In this document: piece by piece, positions 1 to 8,388 of the stretch
How the letters are laid out: the number at the start of each line of letters is the position of its first letter
Numbering within the stretch: position 1 is the first letter of the stretch
NCBI RefSeq assembly: GCF_007679965.1
Contig: NZ_VEHL01000007.1
Location: 305,578 to 369,577 of the forward strand
Origin: Bordetella genomosp. 13
Lineage (GTDB): Bacteria; Pseudomonadota; Gammaproteobacteria; Burkholderiales; Burkholderiaceae_B
Reading direction: 5' to 3'
Length of the DNA stretch: 64,000 nt
Notes under the pieces: model-generated
Told to the model about the DNA's origin: nothing
The model's database searches: none
The model's input: the letters and a program-made list of their open reading frames with translations, nothing else
Program-made: the position numbers and the translations under genes

Positions 1-644
1 TTCAGCTTGCGGGTGTCGACCACCACCTGGATCTCGCCGGCGGTTTCCAGCGCGGACATCACCGGGTCGAGGTTGGCGATGGCGTCGATCTGGCCGGTGC
101 GCAGCGCGGTGACCGCGCCGGCGCCCGCGCCCACGCCGATGAAGGACACGTCGGACGGCTTCATGCCGTGCTTGGCCAGGAAGAAGTTGACCAGCATGCT
201 GGTGGACGAACCCGGCGCGGTGACGCCGACCTTCTTGCCCTTCAGGTCGGCCGGGGTCTTGTAGCCCATCTTGGAGGACACGCCCAGCACGATCATGGGC
301 GCGCGGCCCTGCAGCGCGAAGGCGCGGTAGAACTGGCCTTTCGATTGCAGGTTGATGGTGTGCTCGTAGGCGCCCGAGCAGACGTCGGCGCTGCCGCCGA
401 CCACGGCCTGCAGGGCCTTGGAGCCGCCCGCGAAGTCGGCGATGCTGACGCTCAGGCCTTCGTCCTTGAAGTAGCCGCGCGCTTCGGCGATGGACAGCGG
501 CAGGTAGTAGACCAGGGCCTTGCCGCCGACGGCGAGCTGGACGCTGGACTTCTCGAGTTTCTGGGCACGCACGATGGCGGGGGCCAGGCTGAGCGAGCCG
601 GCGGCGCCCGCCAGCTTCAGCAGATCACGACGAGTGACTGACAT
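1..644 (-). CDS. ABC transporter substrate-binding protein, NMT1/SsuA-like (3' end outside window)
   Basis: This is the N-terminal 214 residues of a periplasmic substrate-binding protein; the rest lies beyond the window edge. The start ATG follows an AGGAGA ribosome site by about 8 nt. The N-terminus (SVTRRDLLKLAGAAG, then a hydrophobic stretch ending AIVRAQ) looks like a Tat-type signal with a twin Arg pair. The mature part has the layout of the nitrate/sulfonate/taurine-type binding proteins (SsuA/NMT1 family): an early lobe, a GSADVCSGAYEH segment, then a KGKKVGVTAPGSST segment typical of ligand-contact loops. The ligand cannot be told from sequence, and no permease or ATPase gene is visible here. 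The family is fairly certain; the substrate is unknown. Confidence 0.8.
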   Translation of the reverse strand, partial: MSVTRRDLLKLAGAAGSLSLAPAIVRAQKLEKSSVQLAVGGKALVYYLPLSIAEARGYFKDEGLSVSIADFAGGSKALQAVVGGSADVCSGAYEHTINLQSKGQFYRAFALQGRAPMIVLGVSSKMGYKTPADLKGKKVGVTAPGSSTSMLVNFFLAKHGMKPSDVSFIGVGAGAGAVTALRTGQIDAIANLDPVMSALETAGEIQVVVDTRKL

Positions 645-866
645 GGATGTTGTCTCCTGTTGGGCCGCGCGGGGCGGCATGGCAACGCACCTGGACGACG
701 CACGATGCGGTTGCGTACCGGTTTGCCGATCTGCGCCGGCTTCGATTGCCGCAGCATCATACCCCAGCGCCCCGGGCGCGATCTTCGGGATGATCCCCTA
801 GAAAAAGGGGTTGGCAGCACGTCGCGCGGAATCCGGGCCCATCCGCGCACGGCGCGGTCCGGACGG

Positions 867-1475
867 CTAGGACTCGCGGCGCTCCATCAGCGCCCAGGCG
901 ATGGTGCCCGCGTCCACGTACTCGAGCTCGCTGCCGGCCGGCACGCCGCGCGCCAGGCGGGTGACCTTCAGGCCCAGGCCGGACAGCGCCTCGCTGACGA
1001 AGTGCGCGGTGGTCTCGCCCTCGGCCGTGAAGTTGGTGGCCAGGATGACCTCCTGCACCACGCCGTCGGCGGCGCGGTCGATCAGGCGCTGGAAGTCGAG
1101 CTCGCGCGGGCCGACGCCCTCCAATGGCGCGACCCGGCCCATCAGCACGTAGTACAGGCCGCGATAGCCGTGGCTGGACTCGATCATGTTCTGGTCGGCC
1201 GGGGTCTCGACCACGCACAGCACCGAGGCATCCCGCTTGGGATTGGCGCAGACGGCGCACAGCTCGTCTTCGGTGAAGCTGTTGCAGCGCGCGCAATGGC
1301 GCAGGTTCTGCACCGCGCCGGACAGGGCACGCCCCAGCATGTCCGCCCCCTGCAGGTCGTGCTGCAGCAGGTGATAGGCCATGCGGCGGGCCGAACGCAC
1401 GCCCACGCCGGGCAGCCGGCGCAGCGCCTCGATCAGCGCGACCAGGGGTTGTGGCTCGGGAAGCTGGGAATCCAT
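867..1475 (-). CDS. recR: Recombination mediator protein RecR
   Basis: RecR acts with RecO (and RecF) in the cytoplasm to load RecA onto SSB-coated single-stranded gaps. The 202-residue protein has the family's full length and order: a helix-hairpin-helix (LPGVG, residues 21-25), a four-cysteine zinc finger (Cys61, Cys64, Cys73, Cys76), and a Toprim domain starting at VVETPADQ (about 88-95). It is the last gene of a dnaX-ybaB-recR cluster on the minus strand, 46 nt after ybaB, an arrangement conserved in many proteobacteria. Nothing is odd about it. Confidence 0.97.
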   Translation of the reverse strand: MDSQLPEPQPLVALIEALRRLPGVGVRSARRMAYHLLQHDLQGADMLGRALSGAVQNLRHCARCNSFTEDELCAVCANPKRDASVLCVVETPADQNMIESSHGYRGLYYVLMGRVAPLEGVGPRELDFQRLIDRAADGVVQEVILATNFTAEGETTAHFVSEALSGLGLKVTRLARGVPAGSELEYVDAGTIAWALMERRES

Positions 1476-1521
1476 GATGCCTGGAGTCCGCCGGCGCGTC
1501 GCCGCGCGGACGGAGTCAGAT

Positions 1522-1848
1522 TCAGAACGGAAGCTTCATGCCGGGGGGCATGGGCATGCCGGCGGTGACGCCGGCCATCTTTTCCTGCGAGGTGGCCTCG
1601 GCCTTGCGCAGCGCGTCGTTGAAGGCGGCCGCGACCAGGTCCTCGATCATGTCCTTGTCGTCGCCGAACAGGCTGGGGTCGATGACCACGCGCTTGACGT
1701 CGTTGCGGCAGGTCATGGTCACCTTGACCAGGCCGCCGCCCGAGGCGCCCTCGACGATGATCTCGGCCAGGGCGTCCTGGGCCTTCTTCATGTTTTCCTG
1801 CATCTGCTGGGCTTGGCGCATCAGGCCGGCCAGTTGTCCTTTCATCAT
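1522..1848 (-). CDS. ybaB: YbaB/EbfC family nucleoid-associated protein
   Basis: A 108-residue DNA-binding protein of the YbaB/EbfC family, which forms small dimers that coat and bridge DNA. The sequence shows the family's N-terminal amphipathic helix (MKGQLAGLMRQAQQMQ), the central GGGLVKVTMTCRNDVKRVVIDP strand region and the C-terminal DALRKAEATSQEKM helix, ending in a Met/Pro/Gly-rich tail. Two adjacent ATG codons are possible starts; GGAAG about 8 nt upstream serves either. It lies 48 nt after dnaX and is probably co-transcribed with dnaX and recR. Confidence 0.95.
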   Translation of the reverse strand: MMKGQLAGLMRQAQQMQENMKKAQDALAEIIVEGASGGGLVKVTMTCRNDVKRVVIDPSLFGDDKDMIEDLVAAAFNDALRKAEATSQEKMAGVTAGMPMPPGMKLPF

Positions 1849-1896
1849 GATCTGTCTTCCTTGAAGGGAGGGAACGATACGGTAGGCCGCGGCGCG

Positions 1897-4368
1897 TCAG
1901 TGCACCGGCGGCGTGTCGGAGGGGCGCACCGAATTGGGCACCACGTGCGCGCCGAAGCGCGAGATGAGCGCCTGCACGAAGGGGTCGGCCTGGACCGCCT
2001 CTTCGGCGGCCTGCTGGCGCGCGGCGCGCTCGATGCGGGCCACCGCATGGGCCGTGCCGTCGCCGGTGGCGCCGACCTGGATCTCCAGGCGCAGGCCCTG
2101 CCCGAAATGTTCGCACAGCACCGTCTGCAGGCGCACGCGGCTCTCGCTTTCGGCCAGCGTGCGCACGGCCACGCGCAGCACGACGGCATCGCCCTGCACG
2201 CCCGCCCACTCGCTCTGCTTGGCCAGTTCGGCGGCCAGGCCCGTGACGGGCAGCCTGGCGGCCAGCTCGGGCCAGCCGTCGGCCGACATGTCGGCCAGGC
2301 GTGGGGTGCGCGAACTGCCGGCACGCGGCGCGGCGCGGCGGCGCACGGGAGCCGGGCGGGCCTCGCGCGGCTCGGCGGGCGCGGCGCCCGGCGAGGCCAG
2401 GGTTTCGAACTCGTCGTCGGGGTCCGGGGTGAAGGCCTCGGCATCGTACGGGATGTCTTCCGCCACCCAGTCCGGCGGGCCGTCGTCGTACGGCGGCGGG
2501 CCGTCATCCCGGGAAGAGGCGTAGGCCTCGTCGGGGATGTCGAGGGGTGGGGGTTCGGAGGAGGCGGAGGCCGGGGCGGTGGGCTTCGCGGCGGCCGGGG
2601 CGGTCGAGGCGCTTGCGGCGTCTTCCGATGGCGCGCGGCTCGACGGCGCGGCGGGGGGCGAGGATGGGTTCGACGGCGCGGCGCTGCCGGATGTGATGCC
2701 TGCTGGCGCGGGCTCGGAGGATCGCGACGGCGCGGCGGGGGCCTGCGAGGCCGCGACGGCCGTCGCCGACGGCGTGGGCAGGTCTTCCCATGGGGGAACG
2801 TCCTGCCCGCCGGCAATCGAGGCAGCGGGCGCGTTTGCGGGTCCCTGGGCTACGCCACCAGCGGGCGTGGCAGAGGCGCTTGCGGGCGTGGACGCGCCTG
2901 CCGTGGCCGCGGGCGACTGCGGCGCCGGGGCGGTGTTGCCGACCGTCTGTGTCGATGCGGTCGCCGCGTGGGTGGCCGCATCGGCGTTGCCTGTGGCCGT
3001 GCGCGGCGTATCGCCTGTCGGCGCGGACGGCGCGGCGGTCGGCTGTACGGGCTGCGGTGCCGGTGCCTGCTGCGCAGCAACTTGCGGCGCGGCGGCGGGC
3101 GATGCCGCCTGCGCCCCTTGGGCAACGGACCCCCGTGCCGCGGCGGAGGTCTGCGCGGCAGTGGGGGCCTGTGCAGCGATGGGCGTTTGTGCCGCGGCAA
3201 CCGCAGCGCCGGACGCCGCCGCGCCGGGCGCCGCTGCGCTCTGCGGCGTGGCCGGGGGCGATTGCAGCGCCGTGGCGGGACCGGCGTCGCCATTGAGCGC
3301 CAGCATGCGCAGACAGGCCATCACGAAGCCGGCGTATTCGTCAGGCGACAGCGTGAGCTCGCCACGGCTGTGGACGGCCACGGAATAGAACAGTTGCACC
3401 GCATCGGGATGCAGCACGCTGCCCAGCCGCACGATGTCCTGCGTCAGCGGGTCTTCGGCGGGCAAGGCGCCCGGCACGCGCTGGGCGATGGCCACCTTGG
3501 ACAGCAGCACCGACAGGTCGGCCAGCGCGCCCGCGTACGACAGGCCGCGGGTGGACAGTTCATCGGCCACCGACAGCACGCCGGTGGCGTCGCCGCCGGC
3601 CAGGGCCTCGAGCAGGCGCACCAGATGGCGCTGGTCGATGGTGCCCAGCATGCCGCGCACGGCTTCTTCCGTCAGGTTGCCGGCGCTGTAGGCGATGGCC
3701 TGGTCGGTCAGCGACAGCGCGTCGCGCATCGAGCCGGCGGCCGCCTGGGCCACCAGGCGCAGCGCGGGCACTTCGAAGGGGATGGTCTCCTGCCCCAGCA
3801 CTTCCTGCAGATGGCCCACGATGGACTCGGGCGGCATCTGCTTCAGGTTGAACTGCAGGCAGCGCGACAGCACGGTCACCGGGATCTTCTGCGGATCGGT
3901 GGTCGCCAGGATGAACTTGACGTGCGGCGGCGGCTCTTCCAGCGTCTTGAGCATGGCGTTGAACGCATGCCCGGTCAGCATGTGCACTTCGTCGATCATG
4001 TAGACCTTGAAGCGCCCCGCGCCCGGCGCGTAGACCGCCTGCTCCAGCAGTTGGGTCATTTCCTCGACGCCGCGGTTGGAAGCGGCATCGAGCTCCAGGT
4101 AGTCGACGAAGCGGCCCGCATCGATCTCGGTGCAGGCGCGGCAGTGGCCGCACGGCGTGGGCGTGATGCCGGTCTCGCAGTTCAGGGACTTGGCCAGGAT
4201 GCGCGACAGCGTGGTCTTGCCGACCCCGCGCGTGCCGGTGAACAGCCAGGCGTGATGCAGCCGCTGGGTCTGCAGCGCGTGCGTGAGGGCGCGCACCACG
4301 TGGTCCTGTCCCACCAGGGTCTCGAACGATCGCGGGCGCCACTTGCGGGCCAGTACCAGATAAGTCAT
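1897..4368 (-). CDS. dnaX: DNA polymerase III subunits gamma/tau
   Basis: Clamp-loader ATPase subunit of the replicative polymerase. The chosen start (MTYLVLARKW) gives 823 residues; the reading frame is open 27 codons further upstream but that extension is not family-like. Walker A is GTRGVGKT (45-52), the zinc-binding cysteines are Cys64, 73, 76 and 79, the Walker B/DExH motif is DEVH (126-129) and the sensor SRC motif is at 168-170. After the AAA+ and collar domains (to about residue 390) comes a very long Ala/Pro/Thr/Ser-rich linker of about 200 residues, then the tau C-terminal domain. I saw no A-rich slippery heptamer of the E. coli type, so production of a short gamma form by frameshifting is not supported here. 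It heads the dnaX-ybaB-recR cluster. Confidence 0.97.
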   Translation of the reverse strand: MTYLVLARKWRPRSFETLVGQDHVVRALTHALQTQRLHHAWLFTGTRGVGKTTLSRILAKSLNCETGITPTPCGHCRACTEIDAGRFVDYLELDAASNRGVEEMTQLLEQAVYAPGAGRFKVYMIDEVHMLTGHAFNAMLKTLEEPPPHVKFILATTDPQKIPVTVLSRCLQFNLKQMPPESIVGHLQEVLGQETIPFEVPALRLVAQAAAGSMRDALSLTDQAIAYSAGNLTEEAVRGMLGTIDQRHLVRLLEALAGGDATGVLSVADELSTRGLSYAGALADLSVLLSKVAIAQRVPGALPAEDPLTQDIVRLGSVLHPDAVQLFYSVAVHSRGELTLSPDEYAGFVMACLRMLALNGDAGPATALQSPPATPQSAAAPGAAASGAAVAAAQTPIAAQAPTAAQTSAAARGSVAQGAQAASPAAAPQVAAQQAPAPQPVQPTAAPSAPTGDTPRTATGNADAATHAATASTQTVGNTAPAPQSPAATAGASTPASASATPAGGVAQGPANAPAASIAGGQDVPPWEDLPTPSATAVAASQAPAAPSRSSEPAPAGITSGSAAPSNPSSPPAAPSSRAPSEDAASASTAPAAAKPTAPASASSEPPPLDIPDEAYASSRDDGPPPYDDGPPDWVAEDIPYDAEAFTPDPDDEFETLASPGAAPAEPREARPAPVRRRAAPRAGSSRTPRLADMSADGWPELAARLPVTGLAAELAKQSEWAGVQGDAVVLRVAVRTLAESESRVRLQTVLCEHFGQGLRLEIQVGATGDGTAHAVARIERAARQQAAEEAVQADPFVQALISRFGAHVVPNSVRPSDTPPVH

Positions 4369-4412
4369 GGGCGGATTGTAGAACCAGTTGCGCGCATCGA
4401 CATGGCGAAGGC

Positions 4413-4480
4413 AAAAAGGGCGCCGCGGCCGGCATGCGAGCGGATTCATCGAATCTCGCTACACGCCTTTCGCGGCGCCC
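4413..4480 (-). terminator. Terminator of the 4.5S RNA gene
   Basis: Reading on the minus strand, GGGCGCCGCG and its perfect complement CGCGGCGCCC (4471-4480 and 4418-4427) flank an inner GATTC/GAATC hairpin, and the outer stem is followed directly by a T run (AAAAA at 4413-4417 on the plus strand). It lies between ffs and dnaX, so it would end the RNA transcript. Confidence 0.8.
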
Positions 4481-4491
4481 CTTTTGGAGAA

Positions 4492-4592
4492 ACCGGATGA
4501 CGAGCCTGACTTCGGCACTGATCCTAAACGACTATGGCTGCTTCGTTCCCGACCTGACCAGGTTCACCGCCGAACCATGCGAAGGGGCCCGT
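4492..4592 (-). ncRNA. ffs: 4.5S RNA of the signal recognition particle
   Basis: The invariant SRP apical loop is present on the minus strand (4536-4562): CCTGGTCAGGTC, then GGGAACGAAGCAGCC, the Ffh-binding motif of the bacterial small SRP RNA. Flanking segments GGTTCGGCGG and GCCGAAG pair to continue the long hairpin. The RNA binds Ffh and targets nascent inner-membrane proteins to FtsY. The ends are approximate: the 5' end is set from a -10 box at 4601-4606 and the 3' end from the terminator beginning at 4480. Location between dnaX and other genes is common for ffs in this group. Confidence 0.92.
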
Positions 4593-4658
4593 CGACATCA
4601 ATTCTAGCAGAACGGGCTGGACGCCCGTTTCTGCGACGAATTGATGTCGGCGGGCCCC
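4584..4658. repeat. 75-nt near-perfect inverted repeat overlapping the ffs promoter
   Basis: The left arm (4584-4604, GGGGCCCGTCGACATCAATTC) pairs with 4638-4658 over 21 bp with a single non-Watson-Crick position. Inside it a second stem pairs GCAGAACGGGC (4607-4617) with GCCCGTTTCTGC (4623-4634) with one bulged T. The outer arm includes the GGGGCCC at the 5' end of the 4.5S RNA, so that end is present twice in inverted orientation. Confidence 0.85.
4601..4606 (-). promoter_or_regulatory. Likely -10 box of ffs
   Basis: TAGAAT on the minus strand lies about 8 nt before the expected 5' end of the 4.5S RNA and is followed by a GC-rich discriminator (GTCGACGGGC). No clear -35 hexamer is seen 17 nt upstream, where the sequence is part of the inner hairpin arm. 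Confidence 0.45.
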
Positions 4659-4823
4659 GGGGGGCCACTCTGTTGGACCCCCGCCCCGACTCTCCCCCGA
4701 GGGGGAGGGAGCCGGTGAAGGCCCCTCCCCAGCCCTCCCCCCTGGGGAGGGGATTGGCGCTTGGCGCCCTTTTTCCATGCTTCTTTCTTTTGGAGCTTGG
4801 TCGGCTGTTCTTGGATGCTCTTT
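4659..4823. other. Gene-free G/C-run region with hairpins between the AddA-like gene and ffs
   Basis: No gene is visible. The region holds stacked C and G runs that form simple hairpins: CTCCCCC/GGGGGAG near 4691-4706 and a perfect 11-bp stem CCCCTCCCCAG/CTGGGGAGGGG (4722-4732 with 4742-4752). They follow the stop codon of the upstream helicase gene and may end its transcript, although no T run follows on the minus strand. Confidence 0.6.
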
Positions 4824-7800
4824 TTATAAATCCAGCCATAGGCTGGCCCTGGGGAAGTACAGGGCGGCCCTGGCCTTGCGGCCGTCCAGGGCGGTGACCT
4901 GGCGGCAGTAGCGGTCCAGTTGGTCGCCGTGGCGTTGACGCATGCGTTCGGCGAAGACGGGTTCGGGTTCGCCGGGGTGCGGGCGGCCGGTCTTGTAGTC
5001 GACGATCAGCCAGCCCTCTTCCGTGCTCAGGGCCAGGTCGATCACCGAGACCTTGCCGGTCGAGTCGATCAGGGGCCACTCGCGGCGAGCGCCGGATTGG
5101 GACAGCAGCCACAGGCCGCGCTCGTGCGACAGCGTGGCCACCAGGGTGTCCAGCACGGCCTGGGCGGCGTCGCCGGCCAGCGGGGCCGGAACGCCGGCGC
5201 GGGTCAGCTGCTTGTGCAGCAAGGGCAGGCGCGCGCGCAGCGCGTCGGCGGGCCAGGCGGACAGGCCGTCCTGGCCGATGCGCGCCAGCCAGGCGTGCGC
5301 CAGCGTGCCGATGGCCGCGTCGTAGGCGGCCTCGAGTTGCCAGGCGGGATGGTCCGCGCCCTGGTTCCATTGCCTCGCGCCGACCGACGGCATCGCGAAG
5401 CCGGGATTGGCCGCGGTGCGCGGGCGGCCGGCGAGCTGCGCCACGGACTCGTCCGCCAGGCGGCGCAGCGGGCGGCCGCGCAGCGCGGCATGGCCCTCAT
5501 CCAGGCCTTCGTCCAGCGGCTGCCACTGGGGCGGCGGATGCTTGCTGGCCTCGGGCAGCCTGCCCCAAAGGCGCCCCAGCAGGCTGCTGGACGCGGGCGG
5601 CTTGGCCTGCCCCGAGGCCGGATCCACCGCCACGTTGGCGACCAGGTGCAGGCGATGGCGCGCGCGGGTGGCGGCCACGTACAGCAGGCGGTCGGTCTCG
5701 TAGGCGGCACGGCGCTGCTCGCGCTGCATCAGGTAGCGCGAGATCGGATCGGGCTCCCGCTCGGCGCGCGGTTTGGCCGGGCCGAACAGCACGCGCTGGC
5801 CGCTCTGCTCGAAGCTCACCAGGGGCGCACGGTCGCCGCGCGGCGCCTTGTGCAGGCCAAACAGGATCACCGTGTCGAACTGCAGGCCCTTGGACTTGTG
5901 CATGGTCATGATCTCGACCACGCCCCCCCGCGATTCGTCCACCGGCGCGGGAGCCGCGTACAGGCGCGCCAGGGCGGCGTCCAGGCGGACCGGGTCCAGC
6001 CCGCCATGCGGCGCCAGGCGCTCCAGCAGCAGGAACAGGCTTTCGGCGTCCTCGGCGGCGCTGGCGTCCGCGTACAGGGCGGGGCCGCCCAGGCGCCGCC
6101 ACAGGGCCTCGAGCCACGCGGCCAGCGGCAGCGCGCCGGCCCGGTTTGCATCGTCCAGCAGGATGCCCGCCGCATGCCGCAGGCGCCGCAACTCGGCGTC
6201 GGACAACAGCTGCGCCGCGCGGCAGGGCTGCGACGGCGGGGCGTCGAACAGGCCCATCTGCGGCGCGTGCCCGGCGGCCGCCTGCACGGCGGGCTCGCGC
6301 AACGCGTCGGCCAGCAGCGTGGGCACGGGCGTGGCCAGGTCGTGGCCGAACAGTCCGTGCAACGACTCCAGCGTCAGTCCGCACCACGGCGCACGCAGCA
6401 CGGACAGCCACGCCAGGCGATCCGCGGGATGCGCCTGCGCGCGTACCAGCTGCACCAGGTCGGACACCACCTCGCGCTGCGCCAGCGGCACCAGCTCCAC
6501 GGCGCGGCACGCGATGCCCTCCTGCGTCAGGCGCCGCACCAGCTGGCCCAGGTGGCCGCGCGCGCGCACCAGGATGGCCACGGGATGCCTGCTGCGCGGG
6601 TCGGCCTCGGCCAGCGCCTGGCGCACCAGCTGCACGGCCAGCCGTTCGGCCTCGAGGTCGGACTGGCCGGTGCCGGGCATGCCGAACGCGCCATGGAACT
6701 GCACGGCCGTGCCGGGCAGGGGCTCGTTGAAGGCGCGCGAGTCCGTGTACGAGATGGCGCCGGCCGCCGCGTTGTCCTTCGCGGGCAGCAAGGTGCGGAA
6801 GGTCTCGTTGACCCATTCGACCACGCCCGCCTGCGAACGGAAGTTGTCGGTCAGGTTCAGGAAGTCGGGCCGGATTTCGCCCACACCGGTTTGCGCGGCC
6901 TGCAGGAACAGGCCCACCTCGGCCTTGCGGAAGCGGTAGATGGACTGCATGGGATCGCCCACCAGGAACAGCGTGCGGCCATCGCCCTGCTGCCATCCCG
7001 CGGTCAGCGTGGACAACAGATCGCTCTGCGTCATGCTGGTGTCCTGGAACTCGTCGATCAGCAGATGGCGGATGGAGGCATCCAGCTTCAGCAGCAGTTC
7101 GCCAGGGTCGTCGGAGGTGCCCAGCGCCATCGCGGCGCGCTGCGCGATCTCGATGAAATCGACCTCGCCGGTCTCGGCGAAGCGCAGGTGCAGCTGCGCC
7201 ACGGCCAGCTTCAGCGTCATCAGCTGCGCGCCCAGCACGCGCCATTGCTCGTCGGTGAATTTAGCGGGCGGCACGGTGCGCAACGCATCCAGCGCACCGA
7301 TCCAGTCCGCCGCGGGATCGGCCGACTCCAGCCAGTCGGTGAACGGCGCCTTGTGCTCGCACTTGGCCGGAAAGCCCAGGGTCTTGTTCACGCCGCGCGG
7401 GCTGCGCAGCTTGCCGTCGCCCGTCAGCAGCAGGTGCGCCACCGCCTGCCAGCCTTCGAGCATGTCGGCCTGCGCGTACAGTTCGTCGTGCCAGTCGCGC
7501 AGCGCGGCCAGGCGATGCTCGGGTCCCCCTTCGTCCAGCACGGCCGCAGCCATGCGCGCCGGGCCGCGCAGCGCGTCCTGCCAGCCGTACGGCATGGCGC
7601 CCAGGGCGGCGTCCAGGTCTTCGGCGATGGCCTCCGCCAGGGCATCCTGCAGCGCCTCGCGGTCGCTGCCGTGCCGCAGCAGCGGCAGCCACTGGTCGCG
7701 CTGGCCGAGCATGCCGGCCAGCGCCTCGCGCGCGGCCAGCGTGTCCACGTCCAGGTGCGACAGCAGGATGCGCACGGCCTCGAAATCCTCGGCCAGATCC

Positions 7801-8276
7801 AGCGTGGCGCGCGCCGCGGCATCGTAGTGCGCGGCCGCGTCGTCGGCGATCTGCGGCATGCCGCCCAGCTCCGACAGCCACGGCATGCCGCGCACCAGCC
7901 CCGCGCAGAACGAATCGATGGTGCGGATCGCCAGCCGCGCCGGATGGCGCAGCAGCTTCCAGCCCTTCTCGTCGTCGCGCGCGAGCGCCGCCCGGGCCAG
8001 CTCCCAGCTGCGGCGTCCATGCTCGCTGTCGGGCGGCGGCGCCATCGCGTCGCGCAGCTTGCCCAGCACGCGCGCGTGCATCTCGGAGGCCGCCTTGCGC
8101 GTGAAGGTGATGGCGACGATCTCCTCGGGCCGCTCGACCGTGGCCAGCAGCGCCAGGATGCGGTCGGTCAGCAGCTCGGTCTTGCCCGAGCCGGCCGGCG
8201 CCTGCACCAGGAACGATTGGGTGGGATCCAGCGCGCGGGCGCGCGCCAGATGATCGGAGGGCTGGCGGGCGGTCAT
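4824..8276 (-). CDS. AddA-like UvrD/Rep helicase with C-terminal PD-(D/E)XK nuclease
   Basis: A 1150-residue helicase-nuclease expected to process double-strand DNA ends for RecA-dependent repair, in the role played elsewhere by RecB/AddA. Walker A is APAGSGKTE (about residues 25-33), followed by the ITFTRKAA superfamily 1 motif Ia, the DEFQDTS Walker B region, GDPMQSIYRFR, a MTMHKSKGLQF motif and the YVAATRAR motif VI. The C-terminus has the nuclease signature WLIVDYKTGRP near residue 1090. The start MTARQPSD was chosen because it immediately precedes the conserved helicase N-terminus. It lies 112 nt downstream of a second PD-(D/E)XK protein on the same strand; the pair is an AddAB-like unit. 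Family assignment is firm; the exact gene symbol is left open. Confidence 0.92.
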   Translation of the reverse strand: MTARQPSDHLARARALDPTQSFLVQAPAGSGKTELLTDRILALLATVERPEEIVAITFTRKAASEMHARVLGKLRDAMAPPPDSEHGRRSWELARAALARDDEKGWKLLRHPARLAIRTIDSFCAGLVRGMPWLSELGGMPQIADDAAAHYDAAARATLDLAEDFEAVRILLSHLDVDTLAAREALAGMLGQRDQWLPLLRHGSDREALQDALAEAIAEDLDAALGAMPYGWQDALRGPARMAAAVLDEGGPEHRLAALRDWHDELYAQADMLEGWQAVAHLLLTGDGKLRSPRGVNKTLGFPAKCEHKAPFTDWLESADPAADWIGALDALRTVPPAKFTDEQWRVLGAQLMTLKLAVAQLHLRFAETGEVDFIEIAQRAAMALGTSDDPGELLLKLDASIRHLLIDEFQDTSMTQSDLLSTLTAGWQQGDGRTLFLVGDPMQSIYRFRKAEVGLFLQAAQTGVGEIRPDFLNLTDNFRSQAGVVEWVNETFRTLLPAKDNAAAGAISYTDSRAFNEPLPGTAVQFHGAFGMPGTGQSDLEAERLAVQLVRQALAEADPRSRHPVAILVRARGHLGQLVRRLTQEGIACRAVELVPLAQREVVSDLVQLVRAQAHPADRLAWLSVLRAPWCGLTLESLHGLFGHDLATPVPTLLADALREPAVQAAAGHAPQMGLFDAPPSQPCRAAQLLSDAELRRLRHAAGILLDDANRAGALPLAAWLEALWRRLGGPALYADASAAEDAESLFLLLERLAPHGGLDPVRLDAALARLYAAPAPVDESRGGVVEIMTMHKSKGLQFDTVILFGLHKAPRGDRAPLVSFEQSGQRVLFGPAKPRAEREPDPISRYLMQREQRRAAYETDRLLYVAATRARHRLHLVANVAVDPASGQAKPPASSSLLGRLWGRLPEASKHPPPQWQPLDEGLDEGHAALRGRPLRRLADESVAQLAGRPRTAANPGFAMPSVGARQWNQGADHPAWQLEAAYDAAIGTLAHAWLARIGQDGLSAWPADALRARLPLLHKQLTRAGVPAPLAGDAAQAVLDTLVATLSHERGLWLLSQSGARREWPLIDSTGKVSVIDLALSTEEGWLIVDYKTGRPHPGEPEPVFAERMRQRHGDQLDRYCRQVTALDGRKARAALYFPRASLWLDL

Positions 8277-8388
8277 GGGCGCGGCTTCCGGCAATGGATC
8301 GTGCCGCCAGGCGGATGGATATCCGCGCAATGCGCGGCGACGTGCGCGAGCAGGCGCGGCGCCATTCGCGGCTTTTTCGGATAACGTG

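Noticed and set aside
1897..3300. Programmed frameshift site in dnaX
   Set aside because: No A-rich heptamer followed by a hairpin was found in the expected region.
4742..4775. GGCGC-TTG-GCGCC followed by TTTTT as a plus-strand terminator (near 4756-4775)
   Set aside because: No plus-strand gene lies upstream, and the stem is only 5 bp; probably chance in G/C-run DNA.
1381..8384. Very long open frames on the plus strand opposite dnaX and the AddA-like gene (over 1000 codons each)
   Set aside because: They are high-GC antisense shadows: no family motifs, Arg/Gly/Gln/His-rich composition, and they lie opposite genes with clear catalytic motifs.
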